From the NCBI GenBank assembly GCA_916613615.1, contig OU744725.1:8104708-8168707 (forward strand): a stretch of 64,000 nucleotides of DNA, read 5' to 3'. The notes below the pieces were generated by a model. It searched no databases. It was not told the origin of the DNA and saw nothing but the letters and a program-made list of their open reading frames with translations. Positions 36,590 to 49,957 of this stretch are shown in pieces. This stretch comes from Steromphala cineraria (Eukaryota > Mollusca > Gastropoda > Trochida > Trochidae). The position numbers were made by a program, and so were the translations under genes. The stretch's first letter is position 1; each line of letters starts with the position of its first letter.

Positions 36590-38290
36590 AATTGGCTCCA
36601 GCTCTCTACCATGCGTTCGGATCCGTGGCGAGAGGCCTTGCGGGATGGATCTCAACAGTGATCACCAACCTTGGCAGGGTCTTTTTTGGGGGGACAGTCG
36701 GGTCTCCTGGTGTTGATCGATAGGAACCTGCGATATGCCTTTGGTTCGGTAGGTTAGCCTCTCACCTGCGACTCAACGGAGCACAGCGTTTGAACAGATG
36801 GATATTCTTATATCCAAGAGGGCAGTGGAGGAAATCCTGGTCCCAAATCTCAAGTCTGGGTTCTACTCCCCTATGTTCGTTTCACCCAAGAGAGACAGGA
36901 GAAAATAGCAGATGATTAACAATATGTTGAAGTTAACCACTCCTTCCTCGTACTGACGCCATATCTTTGTCACATGTTTTTGTCATTAGTCATGCGGTTG
37001 CTGGAGCCCTAGAATTGGACACATACTTGCATATTCCCATTTCCGAGACCACTGCAAGTACCTCAGTTTCGTTCTGGCGGAGCGCCATTCTCAGTGGAAT
37101 GTGCTCCCATTTGGAATATCATTCGCTCCGTGGATTTTCACCAGAGTGACTCAACAATGGTTACTTTCTTTTCACTCACAATGTCCAGTTCATTCCATTC
37201 GTGGACGACAGGCTTGATACCCACCGCTGATTACTCTGGAGTTGGAGTTGTTGATTAATCTGTCCAAGTCAGACCTTAAGCCAACCACCTCGCTGGCCTT
37301 CCTGGGCGCTATTGTGGACACGGCTCAGTCCCCAGCTAACGCATGGAGCGAATAGACTTCTTGCTCCACTAGGTCCAATAGATCATTGGGTTGCTCACCT
37401 CAGTGCAGGACCTAACTAGGAGGGGTTGGCTGCAGTTGACATCATTTCAGGTCTTCCTAAACGTGCACGTCAGGGAAAAGGTGTCCAGACATGTGTTCCT
37501 GCTTCGCCATGACCTCAGGGAGGAGACAAACGTCTACAGAGGTGTCCTGCTCCACCAATTAAAGGTGATGGGAAGCGGTAGGTGTCTGGTCTCAAGATTC
37601 ATTGGGATCTGGTAATTTGTCCCCGAGCACTTACGCTCGGATGTCTGCAAGCCCTTATTAGAGATGATCATCCTATGCCTGAAAGTTAAGACAGTTTATG
37701 CATGGCGATGGCTTTCGGCTGCCAAGATTTCGGAGCCGCATGCTTTGCAGGCTGATTTGCTTCGCTTTGAAGTGAGGGATGAGGGAAGAGTCACAAAGGA
37801 ACTTGCACCGGACTTCGTGTGTAAGATCCAAGGGTCTGATGATTGAGGCAGGGTGTTTCACATACACTCCCTTGCATGATTAGCATTCCCCACGGACGAA
37901 GAGTTCAGTTTCTCTGTCCTGTTCTAGCTCTTCGCATCTACTTGGAACGCATGCGTTCCTTATGGCAAGGGAGTAGGAGGCCTTCCCCATTTGCTTTGAG
38001 TACAAAGGAGACAGACAGTGCCTTCAGTGTCTATCAGTGGTCTGCTATCCTCGAGGCTTACAAAGCCATGGGTTGACCGCGACCAGTTCTTTCAACCTTT
38101 TACGAGATCCGTGCAGTCTCTGCCACCATAGCGGTCCATATTGCTGTGGCGGACATCCGTTGGGCTGTTTTTGTCATACATGCTCTTTGCCAACCACTAC
38201 CCTCGAGACGTTTCTATGGAAGACGGACATTGCAAGGATGGTGACTCAGGTATTCACTTAACAACGCACTTCAGGTCTTGCTACCCCAGA
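36590..38290 (+). pseudogene. DIRS-type retrotransposon fossil (RT and tyrosine recombinase)
   Basis: Broken coding sequence with many frameshifts and stops. The reverse-transcriptase part shows ILVPNLKSGFYSPMFVSPK, then YLHIPIS and, in the next frame, VLPFGISFAPWIFTRVT and LAFLGAIVDTA, characteristic of DIRS elements. Downstream are FEVRDEGRVTKELAP and ALRIYLERMRSLWQGS, which resemble the DIRS tyrosine recombinase. No termini were identified. The base composition is richer in G+C than the surroundings, as expected for an insertion. It is absent from copy A. Confidence 0.65.
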
Positions 38291-39173
38291 GGGATTGCAG
38301 CTCACCGTTAGATCACTTTCACTTGTGTTGTTTAAAAAAAACTTTGCATCGCTATGATCGCTTTTTCCATTGTGTTGGTTGTCTTTCTTTCTGGTTCGAG
38401 GTTTGTTACACCGTTTTAACAGGGGCCCAGACCACCCTACCATAAGTTTGACTGTTGAGGTGGTTACCTTCCTGCTTGGGTCCCACAGCCCTTTACCGCT
38501 ATTGTAATCTGTGCTACAGTGAGTCTTAGATGGTAATAGAAAGTTAAATAATAGTGCGTTTTTTAGTAAACTTCATTATTTAAAATTTCCATTGACAACT
38601 GACCAATCCTTCATTCCCACCCTTGCCTCCCCTCCTGGGAGTAGGTTGGCTCTGGTGAACGTTTTTGAGGCTTGGTTACATGACCAAAGCCAGCACAGGG
38701 ACAGATAACTCCCGTCTTCTTTGATCTGTGTAATCTTGTTGAGAAATAATCCGAAATTTCAAAAATCTTGATATTTAGTGAAAAATAAAGACAAAATAAT
38801 GTTTTTTGAGAGTTTTCATTTAATTATCTTCATAAACACAAAATTCCTTGGTGTTCTTCTCCAAGTACTATGACTTATATAATGTTATCTTACTACCAAA
38901 AAGCCGCCATTTTTAAATGGCCGCCATTTTTGTTCTGGGAATAAATTCAAATGTCCCTATATCTCAAAATCTTCATAAAATAATGCTCTATCAGTATACC
39001 AAGTTTCATGCTTGTATCACAAAAAGCACAATTTCCCCACTTATCTGCTGGACTATTATATTAAACTCATTATACTAACGTGTTCTTGGTGACGGATCAC
39101 TTCCAACAAGTGAACTTAACATACACAACAATATTTCATTGTTTCGCAAAGACAACTTAACACAATTATATTC
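38291..39173. other. Non-coding flank of the DIRS fossil
   Basis: Contains GGCCGCCATTTTTAAATGG-like short palindromes near 38905-38930 and the inverted partner (38990-39055) of a phrase at 35650-35740. No gene. Confidence 0.4.
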
Positions 39174-39788
39174 TACGAAAGTCTACAGGACTCAGAATGG
39201 ATTTTTGAAATTACTCTTTTAAAAGTGGTAATTACCACTTTTTTCTGGCAATTACCACTTTTTGGGGAAAATGTTTTTTTGAATTTTTTTCTTTTATAAT
39301 TGGTAAATACCTTTTATACTCGTAATTACCACTTTTGAAACTGGTAATTACCATATTTTTGGTTATTGGTTATTACCACTTTTAACTCGTAAATTCCACT
39401 TATAAATAAACTAGTGTCCAAAAGAAACGCTACCGCGTGTTTGCATACACATAAAATAAATACAAACCCATATAGAAATTTCATTTTGGTTTAACCTTTT
39501 AGAATGTCCTTTTCACACAATGTGTATAAAGTTTCATTTTAAAGTCCGCAAAACGTTATGACAAGCCTGTAAAGTTGAGTGGGGTCCAATATTTGAAAAA
39601 TCTTTTAAGCACTGATCGCGAAAGCGTGGAGAAATGTCACAGTACATGTCACAAAGTGATGTTATTAACGGGTATGTACACCATAAGAGTCTATACAGGC
39701 AAGAACACGTCTAAAGACTGACGTCGGTAATTACCACTTTTAAAAGAGAAATTTAAAAAATCCATTCTGAGCCCTGTAGGCTTTCGTA
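39174..39788. mobile_element. MITE with ~55-bp inverted ends
   Basis: The left end is TACGAAAGTCTACAGGACTC and the right end, reverse-complemented, TACGAAAGCCTACAGGGCTC. Both continue into GGTAATTACCAC-type repeats, of which several more copies fill the left third. No coding capacity. Absent from copy A. Confidence 0.75.
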
Positions 39789-41437
39789 AATATTCTCTGT
39801 GGATTTGAAATAATTCACATGCAACGATGTTTCTTTTGTGTATGCCTGTATCTATTATACAGTATAATACGGTCTCTGTTGCATTTGTTTCAGACCGACC
39901 TCAAATAACAAAGAAGAAACCACTGAAGTTCTACTTAACGAAATAGAAAGTGGAACAGTGACGCAAGATAACACATTTTGGACAATGAAACCATCACGTT
40001 TCAAGACGTTACCCTAAATTATAAACTTGATTAGAACAATTTAAAGATTACAGTAAGAGATTTAAGACATGCAGATCAGTTCACATTATCTGAATTTTTT
40101 CAAAATGCTATGAAACACAATGCCCAAAATCTTGTATGTTTGTCACGAAGTTTTTATTCAAATCAAAAGGTATAGAATCCAATTGAATTAAAAAAACTTA
40201 TTACAAAATGGCTGTTGTTACTATGACTTAGAACGAAATTGGTAGTTGCAGCAAAAGCTTGGGACCTTAATCTTCCTAGCTAAATGCGCGTGATCCTCGT
40301 TTACAATGAGTCTCTGTTTTAATCAGATCTGTCTGCTATTTTCTCCGTATGCCGTCTTAAATGCAGAACACATCCTCACATTGCGTTTGTAAATTTATTG
40401 ATTCACCGACTTCACGTCAACTGTTAGCAAGCATGACCCTCTCCTAAGAAGCAGAAACCTTAACGTCTTGTCATGCATTCTTACACAACATCGCTATAAC
40501 AAATCAATAAATCAGTTTCGTAGAAGGCCTTTCAGTTTTTTGTCAACAATTTTCTCACACAATAATAATGCATGTTTTTGCAGAGGTCAAAAGATTCAAG
40601 CTTATAAATTAATTATTGTTATGCATTTAATTTATCTATCCTTGAACGAATCACAAATAATATTCATTCAACCGGAATTGTTGCTCAATATGCGTAAATG
40701 GCATGTTCTGTGACTATTCACATAGATGTGAAAGATTGATGTGCTTTATATTCTAATATAATAATCTGCCATACTTTTATTGAAATTGAGATTAAAAGTC
40801 CAAAGGGCTTTACCTACGATGAAATAAAACTTCTAAACTGTTTTATGACTTTGGTCTCAACGCGAAATAGACAGACAGATATTTTTTGGCAGCCACAGAC
40901 AACCGCTTATTCTAAAGTTTCTTTTAAAGTTGTGTTACTTGTCGATATAGTATAATTAAAGACATGCATCCTTTATGATATTAACATTTTATTCTCAATA
41001 CGAATCAGCAGACTATATGAATGTTCAGCAAAATCTGTCCAAGAGAAGGTACAAGTCCAAGGAGTGTTGGATAAATGTTGCCATAGCCACCATATTAATG
41101 TTCTTGGGCGATTACATAGATGTCACCTGGCCAGGATGGTTACAGATTACCCTGAGGAGCAGAATATCCCCAAATTGCAATGTTAAGCAACCGTTACCAT
41201 TTCTAAAGAAGATGCAAGGATAAAAAGCTTTACCTGTTTCACCTGAGACACTTCAAATTGAGTATAAAATATTTTAAAACCCACTTCCGGTCTCGTTGCT
41301 ACGGTGTCCTTTGTTCTAACTGTAGATGTATTGACCGATACACCTCTGCAACAATAAGTCTGGTGAAGAGTTTTTAACTTTTAACAAATCAACGAAGTTG
41401 TCAAATTTAGAATTAAATTGTTTGAGAAGTATTTAAA
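39789..41437. other. Non-coding; blocks shared with copy A
   Basis: 39895-40010 and 40300-40760 match 7075-7200 and 7480-7990. The ORF at 40975-41223 has no match I recognise. Confidence 0.5.
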
Positions 41438-41507
41438 GCAGAAGTGGGATTCGAACCCGGGACTTTTACAATAGGATACAACGCCTCTGTAAACTGAGCT
41501 AGGGTCG
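41438..41507 (-). repeat. tRNA-derived sequence (SINE head or tRNA pseudogene)
   Basis: On the minus strand TAGCTCAGTTTACAGAGG (A-box region, D arm; 41484-41501) is followed about 25 bases on by GGTTCGAATCCC (perfect B box; 41446-41457). Anticodon and T stems do not pair well and the acceptor stem is poor, so this is not a working tRNA. A SINE body after it was not delimited. Confidence 0.6.
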
Positions 41508-41749
41508 ATTCGTACAAGCAGAGGTATTATCTGTAATGTCTGGTCTATATTGGTATTTTTTCTATATATGTCTATGTAAAGTACTAGTTTGTACCAAGTT
41601 TGAATGTAATAAAGCTTGTATATAGTTTTGAACCGCAATTAGAAGAGTATTCTTAATAATCCATTGATCTAGGAAGGTCAAGACGTATATACATAGAGGA
41701 GTATGGAAAGCTCTTTTTGTAAGACACTCAAACAGAGTGTGGTATATGT

Positions 41750-41878
41750 CAGATATACCCACACTTCCCTCGGTGTATCATTCAATACACCTCACGTTTT
41801 AATCGTGTTTAAACCACGACTCAAACAGGAGGTGTTTTGAATGATACATCTCGAGAAGTGTGGGTACATGTATATCTG
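41750..41878. repeat. Foldback with ~45-50-bp arms
   Basis: Left arm CAGATATACCCACACTTC…; right arm …GAAGTGTGGGTACATGTATATCTG region. The centres share GTGTATCATTCAATACACCTC and its partner. The loop holds a shorter inverted pair (ATCGTGTTTAAACCACGA). Confidence 0.75.
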
Positions 41879-41879
41879 T

Positions 41880-43064
41880 TACATATGCGGTTATGTATAG
41901 CAAACCAGGAATGGTTTGTTGAGTTTGGTGTCATTTCAGATACCTTGACATCTTGGCGTGCTTTTGCACCTGGTATAAACAATTATTTTCAAAAACACAT
42001 TTTGTATATTATCTTAATCAGTATTTTCTTTTTGTATGTCATTTTCATCACCAACATTATGAAAAATGATAGTGTTATCCTCCCATAGCTTAGAACCCTA
42101 AGTGTCTGGTATACTTTTGGCGTTCTTTACCACTGGAAATTTTTGTTGCGAAATATTCTATTTTGCCTGAAGTTACAGACAGATTTAATGTGGAAATAGT
42201 AATTTAGTTGTTAAAGTGCACATGTTATAAATGTCAAAGATATAGAGGAAATTGCTTCTTTATTACATCGGAATTAATAATTATACATATTTATATCCCA
42301 CAAAAGAAGGAATGATGAAAAAGAGTTTGGACTTTAAGCGAGAATGTTGAACAAAAATGTTGTTTTCTTCCAAATTTCGATCTGAATAACAAGTAAAGAC
42401 AAAATCAGCCGAAGACCAAATACAATTTTGATAACAAATTCTGACACATTACCTAAAACACGCCTTGGTAATTTTGGGGTGTTTACATTTTCTTAACAAT
42501 TACTATTCTTAAAAATATTTTAAAAGATTTCTTTAACAATACAGTATTCATGTTTGTGCAACAAGAAATATATCTTATAAAGAGTGTAGTTCTATCATAC
42601 AAGGTTGTATTTCCGAGAACTGATAATCAGTGATAACCCATAGTCAAAAGTTAATACTTAAATTGATTAACACTTATATAATTACCAAATTTGATTTACA
42701 GAGCAAATTGTATGATCCTCATTGATTTACATTGATTATCGACCGTAAAATACAGTCCAATCATCATGTTAGTTTAATAATATTCAGTATCATTCTATAA
42801 AAACATTTAGTTGTTTTTAAAAAGGAAGATAAAAGCACACTCTATATTCAAGTTTCATTGTTCATGATATACACCCGTCAACGTTTTGTCAAATGATATT
42901 TGGTCTTCTGAATGATTACACATTAGCATGGTAAACACATTGGAAATAAATAGAGAATACTTAACGACGCCCGTGTTTATGAAACGAGTGAATGGTTTGG
43001 TATTTAACGAGCGAAAGCGAGACAGAGGGACAGAGTTTAGTATTTTGTTTATTACTATAATGTT
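41880..43064. other. Non-coding, nothing recognisable
   Basis: AT-rich; only short chance ORFs. Confidence 0.45.
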
Positions 43065-43151
43065 ATTAATCAAGTTTTTCCGTATTGGTCCAAGGGCCAA
43101 TAAAGAAGACCGAGGACCTGTAACTGGGCAAATACGAAAAACTTGATTAAT
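43065..43151. repeat. Inverted repeat, ATTAATCAAGTTTTTC arms
   Basis: Left ATTAATCAAGTTTTTCCGTATT, right AATACGAAAAACTTGATTAAT, with a loop of about 45 bp. To the right, TATTGGCCCAGT-like units recur between 43315 and 43385. Confidence 0.75.
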
Positions 43152-46100
43152 GACGTTTTTATGAATTAACTTCTTTGTAATTTACTTGCACAACATTAGA
43201 GAGTTAATTTTTACCGAAATCAAAATTATCAATGAAGTGTCATATATGTTGAAAGTTTTGAAGCGATAGCTTCGGACTCTCGCCGTTTGTGTGTATGCGC
43301 ATGCTCGGACTTGTATTAGCCCAGTCTGCTCGCATTGGCCCTGTTGTGCTCGTATTGGCCCAGTTTTCCTGTATTGGCCCAGTTGTGGATTCGTATAGTG
43401 AAGGCCGTATACATTGTTTAAGTGCCATATCATTGATAGTTAATTAATGATGGCTTAAATAATCGTCAAAAACATTACGAAATTCCCGCGGCAGCTTATT
43501 TACTTATGATAGGCATACAATGGCATGTTGTACAGGATAATATATTACCTACCAACAAGTGACTAAAAGACAAGAACGGATGGACAATTAAAGCAACGAT
43601 AGAAAACAAACAATCATGTCCACGGAATGTTAATTAGTGAATCAACACTGCGAGGCATCTATTGAAACCGTAACTTAAGGGCTCTTTTGGTAGCATGACG
43701 TCATGTATAAAAGAGCTGAATTGGTTTTCAAGCCTTCATCTTTAATTCATATGGAAATATATGGATATTATAATGATAATAAAGATTGCCCAAATGATGC
43801 TTTTGAATTCGCAATGTGTGTCTCAATATGGTACATTGAATCAATTTCCCCTGCTTATTTAGCAATAAGAGGGTCACTCATTCATCGCGCGAGGCGTGTG
43901 CGATGTTGCATAACTTTCCTGAAAAAGGCAAACGAGCATTGCACAAGGTAACATGGTAACATGGTAGAACAGAATGTTAAATGATTTGACAATCATCAGT
44001 GGCGTTTACTCATGAATGATAAAGTTACAACAATCACACAACAGATACTGATAAATACATAAATTGAACCTAAAGTGGATTGAGTGTTGTATTATATCAG
44101 ATTCTTTTTGATACTTTATAAAACTGATCAATCAACAGTCATGTTATACAATGTTTAAAAAAATAGGGTGTTCTTTCATAAAACCAAATCGATATCTTTT
44201 ACTTTAACATAATTTCTGAATCAATTTAAAACAACAAGATAAAATATGTATGTATGGAATAAGTGATATCTATATGTATGTTACAGTGTTTAGCTATTGC
44301 AATCATAATAAATCCTTATGTAAACAGTATTGTGTAAATATTTAAACTGATATCATTTCAAAACAATGCAAATGTGCAAAACAAAGTGCATATGTAAATG
44401 TGTAGAAGCAAAAAAATAGGAACTTATTTTACAAGTTATTGAGAAAAGATATGGAATTGAAAACAAGTTCACACAAGTATGCCTTAATCATGCAAAATCG
44501 AACAATCCTGGAATTTTAAATCATTTGAGAAATTACACAAAATATATGTATATTGTCAGGTTAAAAATAATAAATCTGCAAAATCAATTTACTACAACTA
44601 TGTTAACAGTAAGGCACATTTTCTCTAGTCAAAACTAGTCAACATATGCTGACACTATATCTTCTTTGAATGCATTTCAGGCATGATTAATTTACAAATA
44701 AACTTGATAAATTATTTCAATTTCAGAAATTCAACATTGTGATGAAAAAAGATCAAATAAAATGGTTATAATTATTACATTTCTTGCTCTAGCAAAATAC
44801 CACACATGTGATGATATTTTGTTTTTTGTTTTCATCTCAAATCAGAAAATTACATTTGCGTTATTTCACGTAACCCTTATTATGACAACAAAAGAATATA
44901 TTTTGAAACATCAAAGGTATTTTGCAAACTAACCAAATCTTTCTATCAGTAATACAACGTCATGAACGTCATTTTTGTACTATAATTAAGAAGCAATTGC
45001 TAATTGAATAAATTGTACATGTAATCGTACATTGAAAGTAGTCACAAAGTCAAGCTTGACAATATTAATCAATGAACAATATGTCAACCTCCCACGAGAG
45101 AACATTCAATACAGGAAAGTCATTAAGCCAGATTAGACAAAATAAAAAAGTATAGTGTTTTCGTTTTAATTCTTACTTCACAGATGGAACAACAATTCTT
45201 TTAAATTCTACGATCTATATAAATTTATTTTAGAAATGTGTTATCACCATAAAAATGACTTTCATGTTTCGACATAGAACACAAACACATTCTACTTTCA
45301 ACTTCTCTGCAAACACTTGTGAAATGTTACTTTTTGTCCCATGTCATATTGTGATATGCGAAATATTTAATCGGCGATCCTTGAATTTCTAAGCTTGATA
45401 TGTTCTTAAATACTCATGAATAATTCTGGTGAGTTCACAATATTAAGTCCATTACAAATGCAAAAACACTTTCATACCCACAGTGTTCTTTAGTTGACAA
45501 GAACAAAGGCCCATGTTACCCGTCATGCAAAAGTATATACAAATGGAATATTTCTATTCTGATATAATAGGTGATACAATATTCTGATATTAAGTCCCAG
45601 ACAGATCTAATGCGGAATATATTCCATCTGTGTTCAGTGCAAATTGTCACGGCATTTGGTATCAAATAGTATGAGAAATGGGTCACAGATACATTCAGGA
45701 GTCAAAGGTGGATTGATGTTAAAAACCCATGTACTCATCCATTTTTGCTAAAACCTGGTGGTCAAGATTCTTTGACCCACACATACATTGTGTACATGTA
45801 GGTGATCGTAATAACGGCCTGCCGGTGGCTGGCAAATGTCATGTCGGGCTGCCTAAAATAATTGTCTGGCTGATAAAAATGACAGATACATGTAAATATT
45901 TACTCTTTCACTGAGGTTTATTTCATTTTGTGTTGTTTTGATAACAAAGTTTATGAAAGCAAAAAGAGAATTTTTACTTTGTTACCGATCTTTTTGTACA
46001 CTCCTAACAGTAAAAATCTTGAGTCTATGAAATAAGAAATTACATGATAGCATGCAAAGTAATCTGCGTCGTGATTAGTTATCCTTAGTTACGTAGACCA

Positions 46101-46194
46101 ATCACAGCTAGTCACGTTTAGATTTTTAATCAAATTGGCGTCGTATACAGCAACTTTTTAGCGCAACAATGTCACAATCCAATTATTAAGCTTT
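43152..46194. other. Non-coding; several blocks homologous to copy A
   Basis: 43870-44090, 44170-44430, 45090-45190 and 45500-45770 correspond to 12640-15260 in copy A. No frame is kept in both copies. Confidence 0.5.
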
Positions 46195-47465
46195 TTTACC
46201 CAATGCTAAATGGGTTACGGACAAAAACGCAATCTGAAAAGAAAACCCGAGAAAAGGAAACAGAACAAGTGTTTGCCACTAATGTGGCAATGTCCCCCGC
46301 CGCTTGGATATTGTGATAGAATGTCACAATAAGCAAATGCTATATTCCCATTGACAAGTGCAATGGTTCAAGAGATATGGCGTTAACAAGAATTTCAAAA
46401 GTGGTCAAAGTGCCATTGTGGCCTTGAAAATAAGGTCAAGAACATCCAACGTGACTTGTGTCTGCGTTATCCCTCAATGTAGTTTCTAACCAAATTTGAA
46501 GACATTTGGTGCAGTGGTTTATGAGATATCAAGTAAACAAGAGTTTAAAAAATGGCGAAAGTGGTGACCTAGAAATTAAGGTCATGGGCACCCAAAGTGA
46601 CTTGAGTCTACGTAATCCCTCAATGAAGGCTTTGACCAAATTTGAGCACATTTCATGAATCGATTCATAAGATATAAGATGTTTCAAAAGTTTTCAAGGA
46701 ATGTTGGTGACCTTAAAAATTAAGGTCAAGGTCATCCAAAGTATTTGGTATCTGTGTAGTCTAACAGGCTGTGACAAAATTTGAAGACATTTTGTAAATA
46801 GGTTAGGGAGATATTGTGTTAACAAGAGTTTCAAAAGAGGCCAAAGTGCCGTAATGACCTTGAAAATAATGCCAAGGTCACCTGAAGTGACTGGTGTCTT
46901 CGTAATCCTCAAATGTAGGCTGTGACTAAATTTGAAGACATTAGGTGCAGCAGTTCATAAGATAATGCGTTAACAAGACTCACAACAGTGGCCAAAGTGC
47001 CGTAGTGACCTTGAAAATAATTTCAAGGTCACCGAAAGTGACTGGTGTCTGCGTAATCCCCCAAGTGAGGCTATGACCAATTTTGAAGACTTTGGGTGCA
47101 ACGGTTCTTGAGATATCGCGTTAACAAGAGTTTCAAGAGTGGTCAGAGTGATGTTGTTACCTTGAAAATAAGGTCAAGGTCACAAAAAGTAACTGGTGTC
47201 TGCGTAATCCCCCAAGTGAGGCTGTGACCAAATTTGAAGACTTTGGGTGAAACGGTTCTTGAGATATCGCGTGAACAAGAGTTTCAAGAATGGTCAAGTG
47301 CCGTTGTGACCTTGAAAATAAGGTCAAGGTCACCAAAAGTGACTGGTGTCTGCGTTATCCCCCAAGTGAGGCTGTAACTAAATTTGAAGACTTTGGGTGC
47401 AACGGTTCTTAAGATATCGCGTTAACAAGGATCCGGACGTACGGACGGACGCCGCTGAATACAAA
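46195..47465. mobile_element. Tandem-cored repeat element (~150-bp units)
   Basis: About seven units, each with GTGACCTTGAAAATAAGG followed by TCAAGGTCAC, then a GTCTGCGTAATCC phrase, AAATTTGAAGAC and GAGATATCGCGTTAACAAGA. The array becomes cleaner toward the right and ends GACGTACGGACGGACGCCG. The layout matches the other minisatellite-cored elements in copy B. The minus-strand ORF at 46694-46912 is an artefact. Confidence 0.75.
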
Positions 47466-48104
47466 AAGAATATGAAGAAAACAAAAGATCGCGGAAGTAT
47501 CAAAGAACGGGATCATTGAATTTCCATGGCTGATAACGGACAAGGAGTTCTTTTTTGTCAAGTACATCGATCTTGTTACGGGCAGTTGTCACAGTATCAT
47601 CTTCCTATGACAGATACAAACATGGGCCTTTTGTGATTGGCTGTAGCAATCTCAAACATGATCTTCTGTAAACGTAAAATCAATCGATCTGATCGGCCAT
47701 ACAAGGGCTGTTGAGTTAAAAATCAAACAATTGAACAAAAGATTAAAGATGCCATTTTTTTCTGTTATTAGTGATGGATCAACGGATATCAGCACACAGG
47801 AAAATGAAATTGTCTACATCAGATGTGCTACAAGGGGCACTATCTGTGCATATCTGTGTAAATAGGCAGATTCACAGGGAATTTACCAAACACTTCTCAA
47901 AGCCATGTTCAGAGACATTTGTGATGGAGTCTCAGTCAATACTGGTAAGAAAACTGGGGTGATTGTCAAGCTTCAACAAGACCTGCACCTGCACTGTATG
48001 GCCCACCGATAGGAATTATGTTTCAAGGCTGCATTCAAAACATCAAAGCACTATGCAGATGTGATGAAAATGCTTCACCTTGTTTACTCTTTCAAAAGCT
48101 CCTG

Positions 48105-48346
48105 GTAGGGTCACCCAAGCTGGACAGGTCGACGGATAGAAGCCGGACCAAAGGTGAGTCCTTCTAAAACCTGCTCTCTATCTCTTACTATGCCTTTCTT
48201 TCCGTCTTTTCCCTCATCCTGTCGATCCCTTTCTCTCTGATCTGTCTACTCTCTTTTGGATGGCAACATCCACGTGTTTAATAACTGAAATATTGTTCAA
48301 AACACGTTAAACACCAACTCACTCACTCACTCACATTCAAAGGCAA
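48105..48346 (+). mobile_element. 3' end of a non-LTR retroelement or SINE with (CACT)n tail
   Basis: Inserted in the hAT fossil. It begins near GGTAGGGTCACCCAAGC, has a pyrimidine-rich middle (CTCTCTATCTCTTAC), and ends ACACGTTAAACACCAACTCA followed by CTCACTCACTCAC. A simple-repeat tail rather than poly(A) is typical of several molluscan LINE/SINE groups. Confidence 0.5.
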
Positions 48347-48942
48347 ATTTCACATTTTATGGATATCCGATTTGTATCAATATTTATTTATATTAATTTT
48401 TGTACGCTTATAAGCAAGAAAAACACATTACATGTATGATCATAAACAATCTTGATAGTCACAAACACATATACTACTTTACATAGGAAATATATTTTTT
48501 TCCTTCAGGAGAGGATTTTCAAATTATAATCCGGAAACAGTGTGAACACAGACGGACGGACGGACGGAGTCAACAACTATATTCCCCAGCTGGGGGGATG
48601 AAAATGGACTGAATACAAAGGCAGTGGTGCTCCGCTCAAACCAAAGCCAAGGCCATCTTCAAGCTCCTGATACAGCGCTCAGTGATTGCTTACTTCCTTA
48701 AAGAGCTAGAAAGGAGGGAAGTGACGATACATGAGTGTCGTGAACAGATCCAGACTATCATTGGGCACACCACCATGGAACAGATAAAACAAAAGTGAGC
48801 CCTTTTTGTTTGAGATAAAATAATTGTCAGCTGAAATCTTTGGGATAGATTAGATAGATAACAGATTATTTTAGGTGTTTTTAATTTTAACAGGTTGACC
48901 GTTTTCATTTTTGACCTGGTTTTCATCTACCTGGTAATAGAA

Positions 48943-48994
48943 CATTGGCTGTATCAACATTTCATGACATGATCTACCTCTGTCGGGAGAGAAT
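48943..48994. mobile_element. MITE family 1, end fragment
   Basis: GGCTGTATCAACATTTCATG through TACCTCTGTCGGGAGAGAATGG matches the right end of family 1. The other end is missing. Confidence 0.6.
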
Positions 48995-49957
48995 GGTTTG
49001 ATTCAGGTGTGTTTTTATTTCATTCATATTTATAATTCGACAAACAGAACCAGTCATACTCCTCCGATTCAACCATTTAATTTTTTTTAAATCATTTATA
49101 TTCTGAAGTGAAGAATGGATGTTTAGCAGGAGTAAAACTGCCTCTATTCTTATTCACAGCTTATTAAAAGTAAAACATATAACATAGAAATTGTTTACAG
49201 ATTGATTGGCTTGACTCCTGTCTGTAAAATTGTTATTAGATACGATGGTGATTTATTTTTAGACCTTGGAGCAGACAAACTACAGGCCATCACAGATCAC
49301 TATCGTGACTTCTTTGCTCGGAGTGACATTGAGCTGCAGCTTGTTGACCAGGAGTGGATGAGTCTTAAAACCAAGACCTGCAACAGGTAATCAGAACATT
49401 AATGTAAATTGCACATAATATTATCTGTGTTGTAAATCTAGACAAGTTGTCGTTTTGTAAATATGTGTACAACTGGAATTATTTTTGAAAATAAATTTAT
49501 TAATCAACAATTAGATTTATACAAGTCCCAAGTGCAACAAAAAATGATTCCTCAGTTTTAAGTTTTGTTGAGGCTATTTTCAGCCACAAGCCCTGTGAAC
49601 TGTCCTGGAATGTCATCTGGGATCTCTATGGGGAAGGACATAGCAACTGTCTTCACATGATGGATCTACTCCTGGCACTGCAAGCTTCCACTGCTGAGTG
49701 TGAGCGTGGATTCTCACAGATAATGAAAACAAGCTCAGCTTCTCTACAGTGTCGAACCTCTTGAATGTACAGTTTAATGCCGCAGAGGTTGAGGAACACA
49801 GGCCATTCACCACCTAGCCTACAGCACCAAACGTCTCTAAAAGACCTACAGCATTCTTTCCCCTGAAGCAGTAGACATGGTTGACCTTGACAATAATCAA
49901 GGCCATCGCTGCTCAACATTGCAGACAACAGATGGAGAGTGTTCTTTAAGGACAAAC

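Larger units (their letters stand above)
47743..49830 (+). pseudogene. hAT-family transposase fossil with possible introns
   Basis: Pieces of a hAT transposase (ZNF862/C17orf113-like group) lie in order. 47749: PFFSVISDGSTDISTQEN, with the DGSTD motif and a following VYIRCATRG; a later frame gives LHCMAHR and HYADVMKMLHLVYSFK. 48660-48795: RSVIAYFLKELERREVTI. 49201-49387: DKLQAITDHYRDFF, VDQEWMSLK. 49560-49780: MDLLLALQASTAECERGF, the C-terminal hATC dimerisation motif. Several frameshifts and stops make it non-functional. The breaks at 48796 (AAAAG/GTGAGC-like), 49200 (TTGTTTACAG) and 49388 (CAACAG/GTAATC) look like splice sites. Two blocks of unrelated DNA interrupt it at about 48105-48600. 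Confidence 0.7.

Noticed and set aside
41438..41507. Functional tRNA gene
   Set aside because: A and B boxes are good, but the acceptor, anticodon and T stems do not pair; annotated as tRNA-derived repeat instead.
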